Below the pieces are notes generated by a model. The model did no database searches. It saw nothing but the letters and a program-made list of their open reading frames with translations, and was not told where the DNA came from. A stretch of 64,000 nucleotides of DNA from Anopheles merus. Taxonomy: Eukaryota; Arthropoda; Insecta; Diptera; Culicidae. Of this stretch, positions 22,701 through 37,700 are shown in pieces. The position numbers and the translations under genes are program-made. Within the stretch, counting starts at the first letter, position 1, and each line of letters begins with the position of its first letter. The stretch lies in the NCBI RefSeq assembly GCF_017562075.2, contig NC_054083.1, positions 35,939,755 through 36,003,754 of the forward strand, written 5' to 3'.

Positions 22701-25700
22701 TCGGGCAGGGAGAGATGATTTATTGGATGCGGTTTGCTGACCCCTTTCAGGTGCTTATTCAGGTGCTGTGCTGTGAATCAAATCAGTAGCATGAATGGAC
22801 AGGAATGCCTGGGGCGTATCGTAGAATACAGTCCAAAAGGTTCGAAAAAAAGGTCTCAAAACAACATACAGAGGGATTCCAAAACTTTTTTGATAAAGAG
22901 TACCGTCTACCTGCTGTTTAAGGGGTTTTTAAGCCGTTTGGGTAATGCAACTGTTGACTTCTTAAGGTCAATGAACGTGCTCATCCACCAAGATCCCAGG
23001 CTTTACCGAATGTAAACATGAACCCGTGCAAGGGTCCAGGGATAAGGGTGAACCCTCCCGTTCTCAGGCTTGGTGAGCTAATGTGGCAAGTAATAGACAT
23101 TGAGGTCGCTCTTTTGGGATATTAATTCCCCTCCAGGGTTCAGGCAGAGGCATCAACAACCCGCAGGACATTGGGCAACTGTGCCTATCGAAAACGCGAC
23201 GACATGGTATGTCTCTAGACCCCCGAAGGACTGTACAACATACCTAAACACCAACATTCGGCTATTCCTCTACGCACGATGGATTTATGATTTGTTTAGT
23301 TGTAACGCTGCGTGGCTACCGCCGGGTCCCACGAATTACGATGGTACGCGCTATGTGTTAATCAACGCGATCACCCCCAGAGGGAATGGGAAGAATAAGG
23401 CCAAGAGGACAGCGTAATTGATTGCTTGGTTGCTTGGTGCGCGTGACGGTACCCGACTAAACTGATTTTAATTTGATGTAATTTTTAGGGGTCGCTCTAA
23501 CATGGAGCGAGGGCTCGCGCTCTGGGGCATCTTAGGACGCGAGCGTGATGACAGTTATTTGAACTATTTGGACGGCTGAAGAGGTGCTGTAACGCTAATG
23601 AAGCTATTTAGTTTGTGGTGGCGAGGGGACAGCACACATCATAAAGCAAACAGTGATTTTTGTAGCTGCAGGAAGTGATTTTGGATTTCCGATAAGGAAG
23701 TAGCGATTAAAAGACGCTTAAGGGAACACTCTGCCCTCGCGATGAAAACAGATTTCAAACAGCTGACTGTCCCGATAGAAAAAAAAAATCATGATTTATC
23801 ACAACAAATCAGGAAGAAAAACGAATCCAACCGTTTTAAGAGTGTAATAAAAAAAAACGATTCCTTTCGTAATTCAGAGAATGAGACTCATTTAAGACTG
23901 CGGCAGTTTTTGTTCCTGTTTCAACTCCACGATATGCATACGCTGCACACTTCGTCCGAACATCGACCATGACCACAAAACTCGCACACCGTAAATGATG
24001 AGATAAACAGCCTTGAAAAAGCGTTCGCTTTTTTGCATAACATTCCTTGGGTCGCTCTCTCCTAAGCCCAGCTGGATATTTGCGGCCACGCTGGAAAGAT
24101 TCCTTGGAAACATATACCGACCGATTTAATTTTTATGCTCATATAAATCGGAGGCGGAACCGAAACCGTTCCCCATGGGATGCACATACACACACATATA
24201 GAAAAAATGAACCACTTTTTTTGTTGGAGGACTCAGTTGATGCATTCTACGTGCCGATGCATAACGAGCAATTTAGCTCATCCTGGCGACTCGGGGCAGG
24301 AAATGTAATTCTATGTTCAGGCTGTTCAGTGCCCGATGGCGATGGAAGAATATTAGAGTGAGAAGTAATGTAAAACACAAACTCACACAAAACCACTCTT
24401 AAGAACTCATTCCACACGCACAAGGCCGTTCGGTTGTGCTGGCCAGAAGAGATGCTGAAAATAGCCAAAGGGATCACCACAACTACTGCAACCACCACCA
24501 CCAGCGCTGAGTGTTGGGCAAAAATTAGGATGCGTCTGCAAAAAGTGCTATCTCCTCTGCTCGTTCGCATCCCCAATTATGCTGGCGCTTTTGGCAGTTC
24601 AGGTTTTGCTGCTTCATCACAAAACTGGCGAACACAACATGTTGCATACGTGCGTGTGCGGTGGTGTCTGTGCCATTTTATGCTTTGTGCCATTTTTGGG
24701 GCCGATGTTTTATTTTCGTCTGCTTTTTTTTTTTGTTCTGCCACACAGTGCATATGTATACGTTTCTTTGGCTCGCATCATCGTCTACATCTAGCCCATA
24801 TTATAAGCAGGTTGCGGTACGGAAGAGGGAAACTACAGGGAAAGAGACAACAAAGCAGAACACAAGAGCAGTGCAACAGGAATGGTAGCGGGAGCGGTGA
24901 CCGGTGCTGCTGGAGGAATATTTCTAAGTAAGAAAAACTGCCACCATAGAAACACAACACAGCGCATAACACATTCATGGTGCATGGTAGAAGGTGGACC
25001 GAGGAGGAAAGAAGCAAGGAGAAGCAATTCTAGAAGAGAAAAAAGCATACGAGAAAAGACATAAAAACAAAACCAGAAGACGGACAAAGATACGGGTCAT
25101 TTCAGTTTTGTGTTTTTTCCCCCGTTTTGTTATGCTCTTTTTTGCTCTCTCTCTCTCTCTCTCCCTTCACGACACCGTTCCACAAGACCAAGTGCATCTT
25201 CAACTGTGCATCCAGAGCATGTTCCATTTTTCTCTCCCTTCATACGTTGCCGCACAAAACGTACGGGGACAATCTCCGGAAGGAATGAAATGCATTTTAT
25301 GCCTTCATTAAATTGCAAATGTACACACATTAAGCGGACCGCAGCCTCGGGGAGAACTGGACAAACTTATCCCCGCCGCGAAGAGAGATCCCCGATGTCA
25401 TCCGATGTCGCTGGTCAACCGAGCGTTTTGGGGTGACCACCGTAGTGGTTGGTCGGTTCTCTAGCATTGCTTGTTGCATCGCTTCGGCCGAGACAATAGT
25501 GACCGAGGGAAAGGAGAGTCGTCTCTTCCCTTCAGTCGTCCAGTCCATGTCACTCGACTTTTTATTATATTTTGCCTGCATGTTAATCGCCCCCTAAGAT
25601 CATATCTAAAGCTGCCTCGTAAAGCAGCAAAGGCTGACCGTCATCTGCATGTGCACTGGCGGTGTGCTGTCGCCAGGGGAAAGGATATCATTGGTCTATT

Positions 25701-28700
25701 AATATCATGTATCGATGTCTCAATACACGATCATGATAGGCACTCTCTCGGCCTAGGCCAATGCGCAGGTATGCAGATCGGTGCGTTTTCCGCAATGTCA
25801 TCCCATAACGGGGCAATCCGATCGATTGTGTTATAGACCGCGAATGGCCGATCGCGCGCGCGCGCTAAACCATCGTATGTCAAATGGCAGGTTCGCAATC
25901 GTGCCGTTACCCGCTCGATCACTGCCAATCAGCGCCAGCCAGTTGTGATGTCTTCATCGGTAGAAGTGATTTGCGATAGTTTGGTATCTCACCAACTCTC
26001 ATTGTGCAGAGATATGGATAACGATATGCTCGTTTGGGTGCAGTTGAAATGGAAGTTGCTGGCAGTATGTCTGTTGGATTAGATTGGAACTTTCCAAAGC
26101 AAAATGTCCTCCGGAAAAGCAACTGTCATCATGATCAATGTGTCCGAAAAAGCGAAAACTCCCGCGTATGGATACGGACCAACGTGGGCCACAAGATAGA
26201 TCTCGAGAGTCTGATTCCATCTGCAATCTGTTCCTTCCACAAAACAACACCGGATGCGTTTAGACCAAATAACGTGCGTTGAATGAAATCATGATGAACG
26301 ATACGAAAAGGAAAGGCAATGATAGACATGTTGGACGACGTGAAAAGACTATCATTATCCTATTTCAGGCATACTCCCTTCCGAATAGAAACGCTTGCAA
26401 GCTCTCTTGATGGTTGAATGTCTCTCCAGACTTTCAGGTAAAGCCATCCGGGCGTAAGAGCCAACCGGGCTAGACTATTCGTGCAAGATCTGTTTCAGGA
26501 AAAAAAACAAAACCGATGTGATGCAAAAACACTTTGATTTAGCAGCCTCACAGCTCACAGCTTGGTAGTTGTCGATACCAAATTTCAGGATACTGTTTGT
26601 AGATCATGCAACAGGATACGGCATGTCACAGGCATTGTTTAGTTTATCACCACCTGATATACATAACCTCTAAAACTTGCTTATTTTCCCTGAGACATGC
26701 AAAACACGCTTGCAGGCTGTTGCAAATTCGTGTTCAGACCTCGCCCAGAGCCCATCCATTCCATCCAAAACGCTCCCAACAGCTCGCACTAATGAGAGCT
26801 CGATTGCTGAAGCATCAAACTACAACGCTAAGAAGACAATAAATTCCTTCGGACGCCACCTCTAATCACCGTGCAGGAAATGTTCAATAAATGGAGGTTC
26901 ATCTGCTTAGATTTACTGCTCACACCAGCCGGGCTCAGAGTTCCCCCAGTAGGGAGTCCAAGGGGTGTTGTTTAGTGCAGTGCAAGACACAACCGACTCA
27001 AATTATACCAATAAAGCCCCCCATTTCACATCACCGCAGTCCTAACGGAAACGTCCCATGAGAAGAGGATCAATTCGAACTTTATTACCGTATTTGCAAC
27101 TTTCCGTCTCTATCTCCCTCTATTCTGTCATTCATTAATATTTACTGACACGCCCGATGGTGTTTGATCGAAAGGGAAATTATTGCCCGTTTCCTGGGAC
27201 GAATGGTGGACCATGAAGCGTTCGCTCATAAAGCGATCATATCGCTTGATTGCATCATTTCGCTCTCCACCTTACAGTGTGTGTGTGTGTGTCTGTGTGA
27301 ATCGGTTTTGGAAGGTTTTTGCTTCATACATCTCCAAGCGTCGATGTGGAGTTTCATAATGAGCCAAATTACTGCCGTCCCGTACAAAGCCTGCACATGA
27401 ACTAATGAAACTGTCTGTCAAGTCGTCGTCCCACCGGTCTATGCTCGTGCCCGAGTGTATCTGAAGTACACGATCGCGTACTGTCTGATGATGAATAGGG
27501 GTGAAGACGAAGGCAATCCAAAATCTGGACAGATCAGAGCACCGGCAGTAGTTTGCTGAGCAATTTAAGGCTTCCCTTTCGCGCCGCATTTCTATGCGGC
27601 GGTAGAAAAAATTGAATCATCACCAAAAATAATCACATCCGACACGTAGTTGAACGCACCACACATCCCAGCGTCCCATTGTCCTAAATGGTTGGCCTCA
27701 GTGCGTAAGGTTGGGAGTGTATGTAAGTTTGCGGTACGATACTCTCTGCGGGCAGGAGGGAAATAATTGGCTTCGTTTTAGACTTTTCATCTAGACCGTT
27801 AGGGAGACTGTTTCATCCTGCCAACAATCGAAAAAGCAGTCTCTGGAGATCCGATCAACGGGTAATTATACTTCATTAGTATCGGAGATTTACGCGCCAC
27901 TATTTAATCTCTCGCCCCGCTCTATTTTAATTCCAAAGAGGCTTAAGAAATAGAGGGTTCGAATGAAATACATTAGTTAATTTGTTACATGTCGCCTTGG
28001 AGCCAGGATATTGAAGATACCGCGGCAAGCGGAACTCAAACACGACTCAAACGACGTTATGGCCAACCATAACTGACCTTTGGCAGATTTTTAATTTCGC
28101 CTAAACCTCCTAATCTGCTCAGCTAGCTGGGAAATGTTCACTTCATTAGCATGGGTTGGTGTGTTGTTTGCCAAAAAGCGCTGTTTTATGCCCCCGTTTC
28201 CGAACCAAAACTTTCCGTGCTACTGGCGAAGCGCGTGAACCATGTCAGTCCGATTGCACGCCACACCGGACCATCTCACACATTCGGCCGTTTCTAATTA
28301 ATTTCCAGACCGTCTAAAACCGTTCGTTCCGTCACGGCCGTAAAATGAGGGATTTTCTGCAAATTATTATATGTTCCTCTCTGCGTGGAGCAAGTTCCTT
28401 CTTTCAACGCTTCGGCAAGTTTGCTTCAGTCTCGGAACAGACTTTGCTGTACGGCAGGTTGCCCGTGCCAAACAGGTTGTTTTGGTGCAATTTTTTGATG
28501 TTCTGTGTTTGGGCGTTCCGATAGAACGGTGGAGATCAATTTTATTTTCTTGGTGTAGCACAAAACCGAACACAAACCTAAAAAATGGATTTCATTTTGC
28601 ACATTCGGTATGCTTTTTACACGATACACGATCTGCAATGACTGTGATGCATTCAATTATTAATTTCAAAATATTGATTTCAAGTTCTGGTGAAGGGAGA

Positions 28701-31700
28701 CCACCGCAGACAATAGCAAATGGGAGTTCTTGTGAAGGGTGCAGGAAGACAAAAGTTGAAACCGGAAAGTGGTTTATTAATTTTCAATCATTCCATTCCC
28801 GCCTGATGATGCTGAGCAGGTTTACCGAACGGCTGCGATGATGCACCTTCAATAAATTGGAGACCACACTTCTTCCATCAACTCGGCTTACGTTTACCAT
28901 ATTTCAAGCATTCGAAATGTTCTTCGTGGTGGTCGTTCCCCGGTTGTCTCTTTTTGTTCGCAACAAAAACTCCACACACACACACAGCCGAAATGAATCG
29001 AATTTGACTTTGGATGATAAATGCAAGTCGATTTACAAAAGAAGATTAACATTATTAATTTCGTCCCTTCCCGTTCGTGCACCGTGCACCCCTCAAATCC
29101 CAAGGCTAGTGTTTTAAAATCACTCAATTTAAGTTCTGGAGTGAGAGAAGCAAAAAAAAACCACACACACCACATAAAACCAAATCCCCCCAAAAATACA
29201 ATTGATTCTTTTCGCGATGCTCTGCGCGCTGTCTGGATTGTGTTGTGCATAATCGAATCGAGCGGCCTTCCCGCTCATCTTTTCCTCTTTTGCATTTCGG
29301 CCCTCTAGCGGGCCATAAGGAAGGAAGGATTTGTTTGCTCCCCTACCATTCCTACCGCCTTTGCCATACTTCGCGCGGTTTCCATTCATATTGGAGCTTG
29401 AATCGAAATATGTTTGACCGGTGTGCGCACGTTCGCGTCACACGTTGAATGGTAAATGAGGCAGGCGCAAATCAATCAAACGCATATCTTTCTCGAAAAG
29501 GCAACAGGCGAAACAGGGCGAACAGGATGGCTGGAAGTTGGGAAGGCAGGGGATGTTTATCGGTTTATTGGTCGCGAAAGTGCGAGAGCACAAGAGTTCT
29601 TCTGAGATTGTCGGCGGACGCGCTGTGTGTTCCTTTGTTTTTCATTTTACTGTATAAAGGTGTTATATTTGACATCACATAAATATTGAATTCTTTGGAA
29701 ATTGCACCAAAATAATTGATAGAATAAAAACTTTTTTTTACAAATTCCGAGTGCTTTTAAAGCATTGTCAATGAACCCTTATTCCTTTCTAAAAAGAAAC
29801 AAACACTTCTCCGGAGCAACTTAACCGAGCAGAATAACATTTGCTTGCGGAAGAAGTACACCAATGTCGTGTCTCTTTCGTTCTACTATTGCCTGTTCCA
29901 AATTGTGTCACCCTTTTGTATGGAAATGATGCCTGCTTTTATGCAAAATCCTCCTATAGAAGAATGCCTTACATTCTACAAGTGCAGCACAGTATGAAGC
30001 ACGAAATTGTACGACTCTTTCACACACACAAGTAAAAAGCTGAAATGGCCAACATTTATTACACCAGGCCCGCAATTGGCGTTGTTGTCCACCCTTCCAT
30101 GGCACGTGCGCGAAGTTGCACTCTCTTCCAGCAAACAGTTGAAACAGTTTTCTTTGTCCAATGTTCTTTCTGTTCATTTTGTTCACAAGCTTGTTTTTTT
30201 TTTAAGTCAATCGATCGACATTCCTTGCGGTTTAGCGATCGTTTAGCTGAACGGAGTACGGAGTTTTGCAATGTACTTGAAAAATTCAATATTATGACGA
30301 AGTTGGAATTCCAATCCTTCACAGTTCGGTAGAATTTTTGTAGCTCTTTTTTGAAGCAATAATATTTATTTATTTTTTCCATTCAATTCCTCTCGTCGTC
30401 ACACACACCAAAAAGATAGAAGAAAGCAAACAAACTCGGTACAAAGTTATTCAACTGCCCGCGATAGAAGCGATCCAGTTTTGGTGTTGTTTGCTTTACT
30501 GGAATCGCTGGAGCATCGCGACTGTTTGCATAACATCTACGGCAGTTTTTCATCTCATTGCCGAGTATGGCTCGCGAACAATAACAGAACGTCCCTTGTG
30601 TGTTGTTCTATCGGTATTCTCTGCCAGGCGGCATTGGCTTTATTTTCTCCCTTGGAATCTTACGAAAACCCCATTGAAGTGTACGCCATATCCCGGGAAC
30701 TAGTCCCGGAGCTCTACACGGGCACGTCACACATCCGCCCCGGATTAATCCCGGAGTGGCTGTTGATGATGAGCAATTGAGTCAGCGACTTTTACCTTGT
30801 GGCCACCAAGAGCATCGTCCGTTCCGTTTTTTTCTAGGCGCAGTATAGGATGAGAATGCTGCTTTTTTATTTCGCTGACACTGCTCCGTTCTCAAGAGCA
30901 TCGAGCTCAATCTAGTTGAGAGGATCAAACGTCGGACAGACTCCATCCACACTCACACATACACCCCCAAGTGGTCGGATCGTTGCTGAGTGACCTCAGC
31001 GTCAACGATTCCAACGATGTGTGTGAGTGTGTACGTACGCCCAACGTTCTAACGAAGGATAGGAAGATTAAGCATACCATCCAAGCCGTGTTGTGGACGT
31101 CGCCGTTTAGGGTTAAGTGGACTGCATGATACTGCACTTTTCCTGGGCCCGGGAGATGAAATATTTGACCATCGGCACCAGTACCCTGTACCCGCGTGGT
31201 CGTGTGTGTCCCTACTACACACGCTGCTGTCCAGTGTCGGCAACATCGTGGGAAGTCATCCCACGGAGCACTCCTCCGCGTCGCCTGGGATTATATCAGA
31301 ATGCATCACACACAAAAAAAGCGAACCTTCAACAAACCGGGCCGGCAATCAAAACACGCGTCGAACGATATCCGGAATACGAAATTATAATTATGTTTGT
31401 ACAAACCGACTGGAGAGATATCAGCGTCATCGAGTTCAAGTATGCGACCGGGCGATGATCCGACGGTTTGATACTTGAGATTTGTTTGATTCTCTACCAA
31501 CAAAGATAAAATGAATCATCCTGATAAGTGTTTTCACCTCTAAGATCGCACAGGTCAATGTGTCCTTTATTTGACTTCCCAACAAACTTTGACTTCAAAC
31601 ACGAAACAAGCATGTGATCTTCTTCTGGCAGAAGAATTGGAGCGCTGGCACCAAAACAAGAAACTCGGTCGCCCAAAAAAACCCACAAACCTACGCTCGG

Positions 31701-34700
31701 GCCACACTGCATCGAATTCCGACACTGTCCGCACACATCCGGGCTGGATCTCGCACCGGATCGCAAAAGAATAACACACACAGCGCCCCCAAAAAAGGGC
31801 CCCAAACAATGCTTCCGCGTCATCCGAAAGGTTTTTGTCCCCCGATTTGGTATAATGCCAGCCTGCATTTAAGATCGAATATTGCTTCATCTCCGCCTGC
31901 AAACCGCTGGCCCGATGGCCTCGCAAGATACCGCGGACGCTGTAACAAGCAGCCCGCAACAGCAGCAAGAAGGCCGCAAGTTCAAACGGGCACGCTCCAA
32001 GTACGCGCGCGCACACACCCGCGATAAAGAGGAGTGAAATAAATTATTTCCATTTATTGTGCACCCCAAGCCAATGCAATCTACACAGCCCCCCCTTGTG
32101 TCCATTCCTGGTGTATGGATGCTACACAACACACACACACACGCATGGGCACGTTGTTGAGGATCCACTTTCAACTGAGCGGGTTCATCGGTTGTATCCG
32201 CCCGAGTATACGGTTATGATCATGGCGCGCGATTCGCGCGAAATGGAAATTTAAACTGGATCGTCCGACTGCATGTCCGACCGCACCCCGCATGCATCCA
32301 ATTCCAGCGTCGGTGATTGTGTCCAAGTGGATCTGTATACCCTCTCTTGCGTTAGCTCTCTTGGTTAGCCACTCCGCCAGCTCGAACTTCTCGATAGGCC
32401 CACTCGCCACAGGCCAGCGTACTTGAGGCACAGGAAACGGCGAGCCGGCAAATCATCGGGGTCGCGTTTTTTCCCTTTATTATTGTACATTCAATTTGCG
32501 CTTGATCCGCCCTAACGCCCACCTACTCCCGGTACGACACCCTCTGAAAGGTGTAGCAAGGCACTATTGGTCGGCTGTGGTAATGTTTGTGGCGGTAGTG
32601 GACTGCACTGAATCCATATGCACCCACTACAACCAAGGCGCAGTCAGGCCAGCTTCCAACCGACAATTGTCCCAAACCGTCCGTCTGGTTTGTCCAATCG
32701 GTTGTGTAGCGAAGTTGGAAAGCCAAGCGGATCGACTTTGCACAAGCTTCGAAAAACGCCCCCGCCGGGTATTTAGGGCCGTTCTCGACGGCGCAGACGA
32801 CGCAGAGCGCGACCGAGCCAAAAGCTCCAGATACGACCTGGCGCGCACAAAACCAGTTTAAGATGCCCCAGGAAGTAAAGCAAAAGAAAAAACCGCGCCG
32901 TGATGGGGTGGGCCGGGACTGTAGAAAACCTTTTGATGGCTCGCTCGTGCCCAAGATCAACGACGCCTTCGGGGTTAGCCGACGACGCCTGGCAAACGGT
33001 ACCAAAGCGCACCGGACGGGACGGCTTCCTTCCCGGTTCGTTCCGAAAGATTATGGAAGGATTACGGGGAGCCCCCGGCGGAGGTGCTTTTAGTTCCCCC
33101 TTCTAGTTCGTACCCTTGTGATCAGCGTACCGGACGTTACAGTATCGGGCGTAGACACGGAAAACTAGTCCACGTACTACGTCTGGCAAGCAAGCCGTTG
33201 CTGGTTGCGCTGTAATGAGACAATAAGAGCACTCAATCGGATCAGGTTTCCAGCCGACAATCCGGCGATCTAAACACGATCCTCAACATCTGTCCAGGGT
33301 GGAGCCGTGTGGGCCTAGCTTTGAGGATTTGAGTAAGGCATTATCGGCAGTATCGCTTTGCGGCTTCACACCAACATCGCACGCTCCTCCGGCACAATTG
33401 TTAGAAGCATCATTAAGCACCAGCCACCAGAGATCGTGTTAATCATGTCGTATGGGACGGACGGACCGGTCAGACCTCCAGGTAGAGATTTGTCGTGTCA
33501 CGCGCATCGCAAGTCTTCGCGCGTGGGCACCAGTAAAGCTCTGCGGATGTAGAGGCGCGAAGAAAGTTGAGATAATCCCGTGAGTTTTGAGGTTGCAGTA
33601 GCCCGTCATAAAAAAGCCCGTACGGAAGTCACAAAATCTTTCCTCCTTGGGAGCATCTTGAATTGCATCGTTTATACGCATCGGTCCGGCGACGCCTACT
33701 CGTTCGGGAATCACGTGTTCCAACCACCTGGTTAGGATGATGGTCCAGGTTTGTATGCGTGGAAATTAAGTCTATTAAGCATAGAAACGTCGCAAGATGC
33801 TACAGGATGGTCATAACTTTTAACAAAGAAAACTTTTACGGTAAACTTATTACTTAATTTCAGACAACTCAATCGTATGATTTGTGTGTTGTCCATTGTT
33901 TGATGCCAAAGGAAGCTCCGCCTGAGTTTCTGAGCGACCAAACGATTCGTTTGGCATGCATGGAATATAAATTCGGAAAACGTTCGCAAAAGGATGGCTC
34001 CCGCCACAATGGCCATTTGAATATCCCATTAGCGATGAATAATCGAGCAATATTAGAAGCCGCCCGTTTAGGATCGCGCGCTCGCTTTGACGCTTCTAGG
34101 CGCTTCAAGGCACAGATCACCATTCCTCTGATGAGGCTTCCCCGCCCCCGGACTGCTGCTGGAGCCGTGAGCGTATAATTATCATTCAAATGACTTCAAG
34201 AGACTTGTGGGAGCGAGCCCCCATCTAAAGACGCTCCACTAGGAAGATCGTCTGTGCCCTCGCCAACATTAATAGTTTACGAAGACTGGCTCACAGGTCC
34301 GGCAACGGCTATCCGTTGTCTTCAGCCACAGAGCTGTGTGATACTACGAAATCTCTCCACAAAACACAATTTAAACTCGCCCGTAAATCAAGCCTCCGAG
34401 TAAGAACCTCTGATGGCAAAGCCTAGAACCCATCGTCACCTGTCGTCGGCTTCGGGTTCGTGATTACAATCAGCTCTGTGCCGTTTTTCACGTCAGTCTT
34501 GGCGAGTCGGGGGCTTGGGGTGCAAATTTAGAAATTATGTGCAGAATCACTGATTGGAGTTGCACCCTACAGCGGGGCACAAAACCACCCAAACTTCTTC
34601 ACTCACTCTTCTCTTCCTTTCGGGTCGAGCTGCTAGTGAACCTCGTCTACGATAAGATCAAGATTCGCTCCTCCTATCGGAATCACACCTAAAAAAAAAA

Positions 34701-37700
34701 AGCGAAAATAGCACTCGTGTAGACAGTGTCATTCGGGAATGGTTGAAAATTGAGGAATCCCACCACAACCACCAGAGGACCACCAACGGCTTAATTTATT
34801 AGCCCGCTCAAGCTCCACCTTTCCTCACCCCCTGGGCCGAGGTTTCCCTCATCCCAACAATGTGCAATAACTGTTCGCGCAACAGCGCACGACAGAATAT
34901 TATTTATGAATTTTTCACACTCACTCACGCGAAGGTCTTTGCAGCTACAGCGTGTTTCCTGTACGCGGAGTTAGTTTCAAAAGACGGCGAAGAAGAAAAA
35001 AAAACCGCGGCGACAAGCAAAAACTCTTTTGGAGCCCCCTCCTAGAGATGGGTGTCTTGCTAGGCGGCTTCTTAACACAAAAACAGGGAGGGAGGAGACA
35101 ACGGTGTAAGGTGTAAATGGGTGAGTGTAAGTGTCATTTTATGGAACGGAACCGATCGGGCAGATCGAAACCGAAACGAATACTAATGTTAAGCCACATC
35201 AACCCGACCGTTTTCCTGTGCCGCTTCTTCGATCGCAAACCGAGCGGATTCGCCGCTTCTCCACTTGCAGCGAAAGAAGCAGTATAGGCGAAGGAGAGAA
35301 AAAGCAACATTAAGTTGCACGGTCGTCACTGAAAAAGAGGAAGTTACGCATCATAATCATAAATATCGTCAACCAACGCGTTTTTTTTTCTTCTGCCGCG
35401 CAGCGAATTTACACGCCACATAACAATCCGTTTCGCGAGTTCTTAAATCATAATCAAATGTCAGGCCGTCCGATGACCGTTCCGTTGCTAATGTCGGTTT
35501 TCTCGTTTTATCTACTTTCAGGTGAGAACATGTGCGGAAAAACACGGCAGAAAAACAATACTGACGCGCTGCGGTAGACCATTCCGCGAAAGCATTTGCT
35601 TTTGGAACAACGCGCACACAAACGGGCAGACGGTCATCAACAAAATACGATCACAAATTAATGACAACAGCACACAGCCACAGAGTGCACGGTGTATCGA
35701 TAAGGCAGAGGCATAATATATGCAAACGCATCGCAGTCTTATTTTTTTACCCGCAACTTTTCGTTAGCGCTTAGATGCGGTGGAACTGATTACCTTGAAT
35801 CCTGCCTTTCTTGAAGGGTCGCCTACCACCACCAGTGCACGCAAACAATGTGTGCCCGAAGCAGCAACCATGCAAAAGTACAACCTTTATGCAAACAGGG
35901 GACCATTTACTGACCACCATTGATACGCCCCGAGCAAAGGGTCGGCACTGGGCACATCATCAAGCGGTGAAAGATTGGATCCTTCTCCTTTACTGACCAC
36001 CCACTTCGATAGGGTTGTTGGTAGGCAAAATTGGCTTAAATGTTTTTGTTTTGAGCGTGCCTTTTTACTCCTTCATTGCAGGCATTCTTCTGACTGTGTC
36101 TCTCTTTCTCTTTCTCTCTGTCTATCTGATACGGCTTAGAGAGCGCTCGGGAGTGCCTTCGGAAAGAAGCATTAAAAAAGATACAATTATGCTAATTTGC
36201 CGTACCGTACAAGCGTAGTTACAGTTTACGACTCCGGTTCCGGAACGCTCAGGACACATTGTCATCTTTACAAAACCCGCAGCCAAAGGACTCTCAATGG
36301 TGGAAGCTCTTCGCAGCGAGCTCTTTGCTAGCCCCGCAATATGTCATCGGCACTTGAGAGACAAATTAATGAACCGCTTCTGTTTGGCAAGCATATGCCA
36401 ACCCTTCTCAACCGCACATGTCCCTCTCAAAAGCTTTGCGTGAGTGCAATCAAGATACGGAGAGCAGTCGTCGTCGATTGCATTCTTGGCTGGAGCGGAG
36501 TGCAGCGATAGGATTTACAGCCAGGGATATAAAACACCTACGGGTTTGGCAGCACAAACATACATCAGGCAAATCATTAAATTGCAAATCCCATTCTTGA
36601 GCACCAACTTCGCCTTACAGTAAAAGCAACAGAGGCAACAGCTTTAGTTTATGAATTAAACATTTCCCGGCCAGGTCGTCGATCATTTCGAACTGGATCG
36701 AAAAACGACTGGAGCTGGCAAGAGCTCGTGTCTCGCCCTCGCTGTGCGCTATGGCGTTACATACATTATGGATGAGCGATCCACATGCGACGAGCGTGGT
36801 TACACCGTCAGCTGATGGGATGTGAATGGTGATTTTAGGGCGTTCTGTACTGGAATGTTTCGATGCATCGTTGCTGGCACTGTTGCACAAAACGACACAG
36901 AGCGTCCGATGAGATTAATCAATCTGTAAAACAATCTCGGAAGGTGTGGTGCACGGTGCACGAAAGAAACCGTAAATGTATTCTTCACTTTTAATTTCTG
37001 ATTATTTTTTTCAATGTTTTGTAGATTTTTTATAGCTTCCTGGTAACTCTTTCAAAGTTTTGAAAAACTTGAACACACTCATGCAGAATGATCTTACAAG
37101 ATGTACTATAACATAAATTATAGCATTTCCCATGAAGTTCCTATCTTGTACATCCCCAATGTACCAGGAATCTCTGGACAAAGTAGTGACCTCTAATCGG
37201 CCATATCACGATAAGCGAGCTCTTCCTGGCTGCAGCAACAGTTGTTGCCATTGTTCTGCCACTATATTAGTACTTAGTAGCATATTCGATCGCTATCATC
37301 GCAAGAAAATACACCTGAAAGCAGCACTATTCCCGAGCAGCAGTTCATGCCATTTTGCTGCAAAGTTTGAACCGTTTTTCCACTACAGCCTAAGGTCGGT
37401 CGAGTGGTGTCTAATGCGAAATTAAGTCAATTGTTATTTATGAGCGGTTCAACCTACGGTGGTGGGGGAAGAGCGGTGCTCCTAGCAAGAATAAATTATG
37501 AAGCACATCCGAGCCCAAGAGCGAACACAAAAACTGACCTCGGCGTGTGAGTGTTGTTGGCTTTGAAGTTGAAGTCGAGCTCCACTCTTCATTCGCTCCA
37601 GTGCTTAAGGAGGTGGTGCAGTAGCGGGTAGAAGGTTCACTGCAATTCCCGGGCGAACGGATCTCTTCCGATTTATCTATCGCCCCGCGAATGTCTTACC

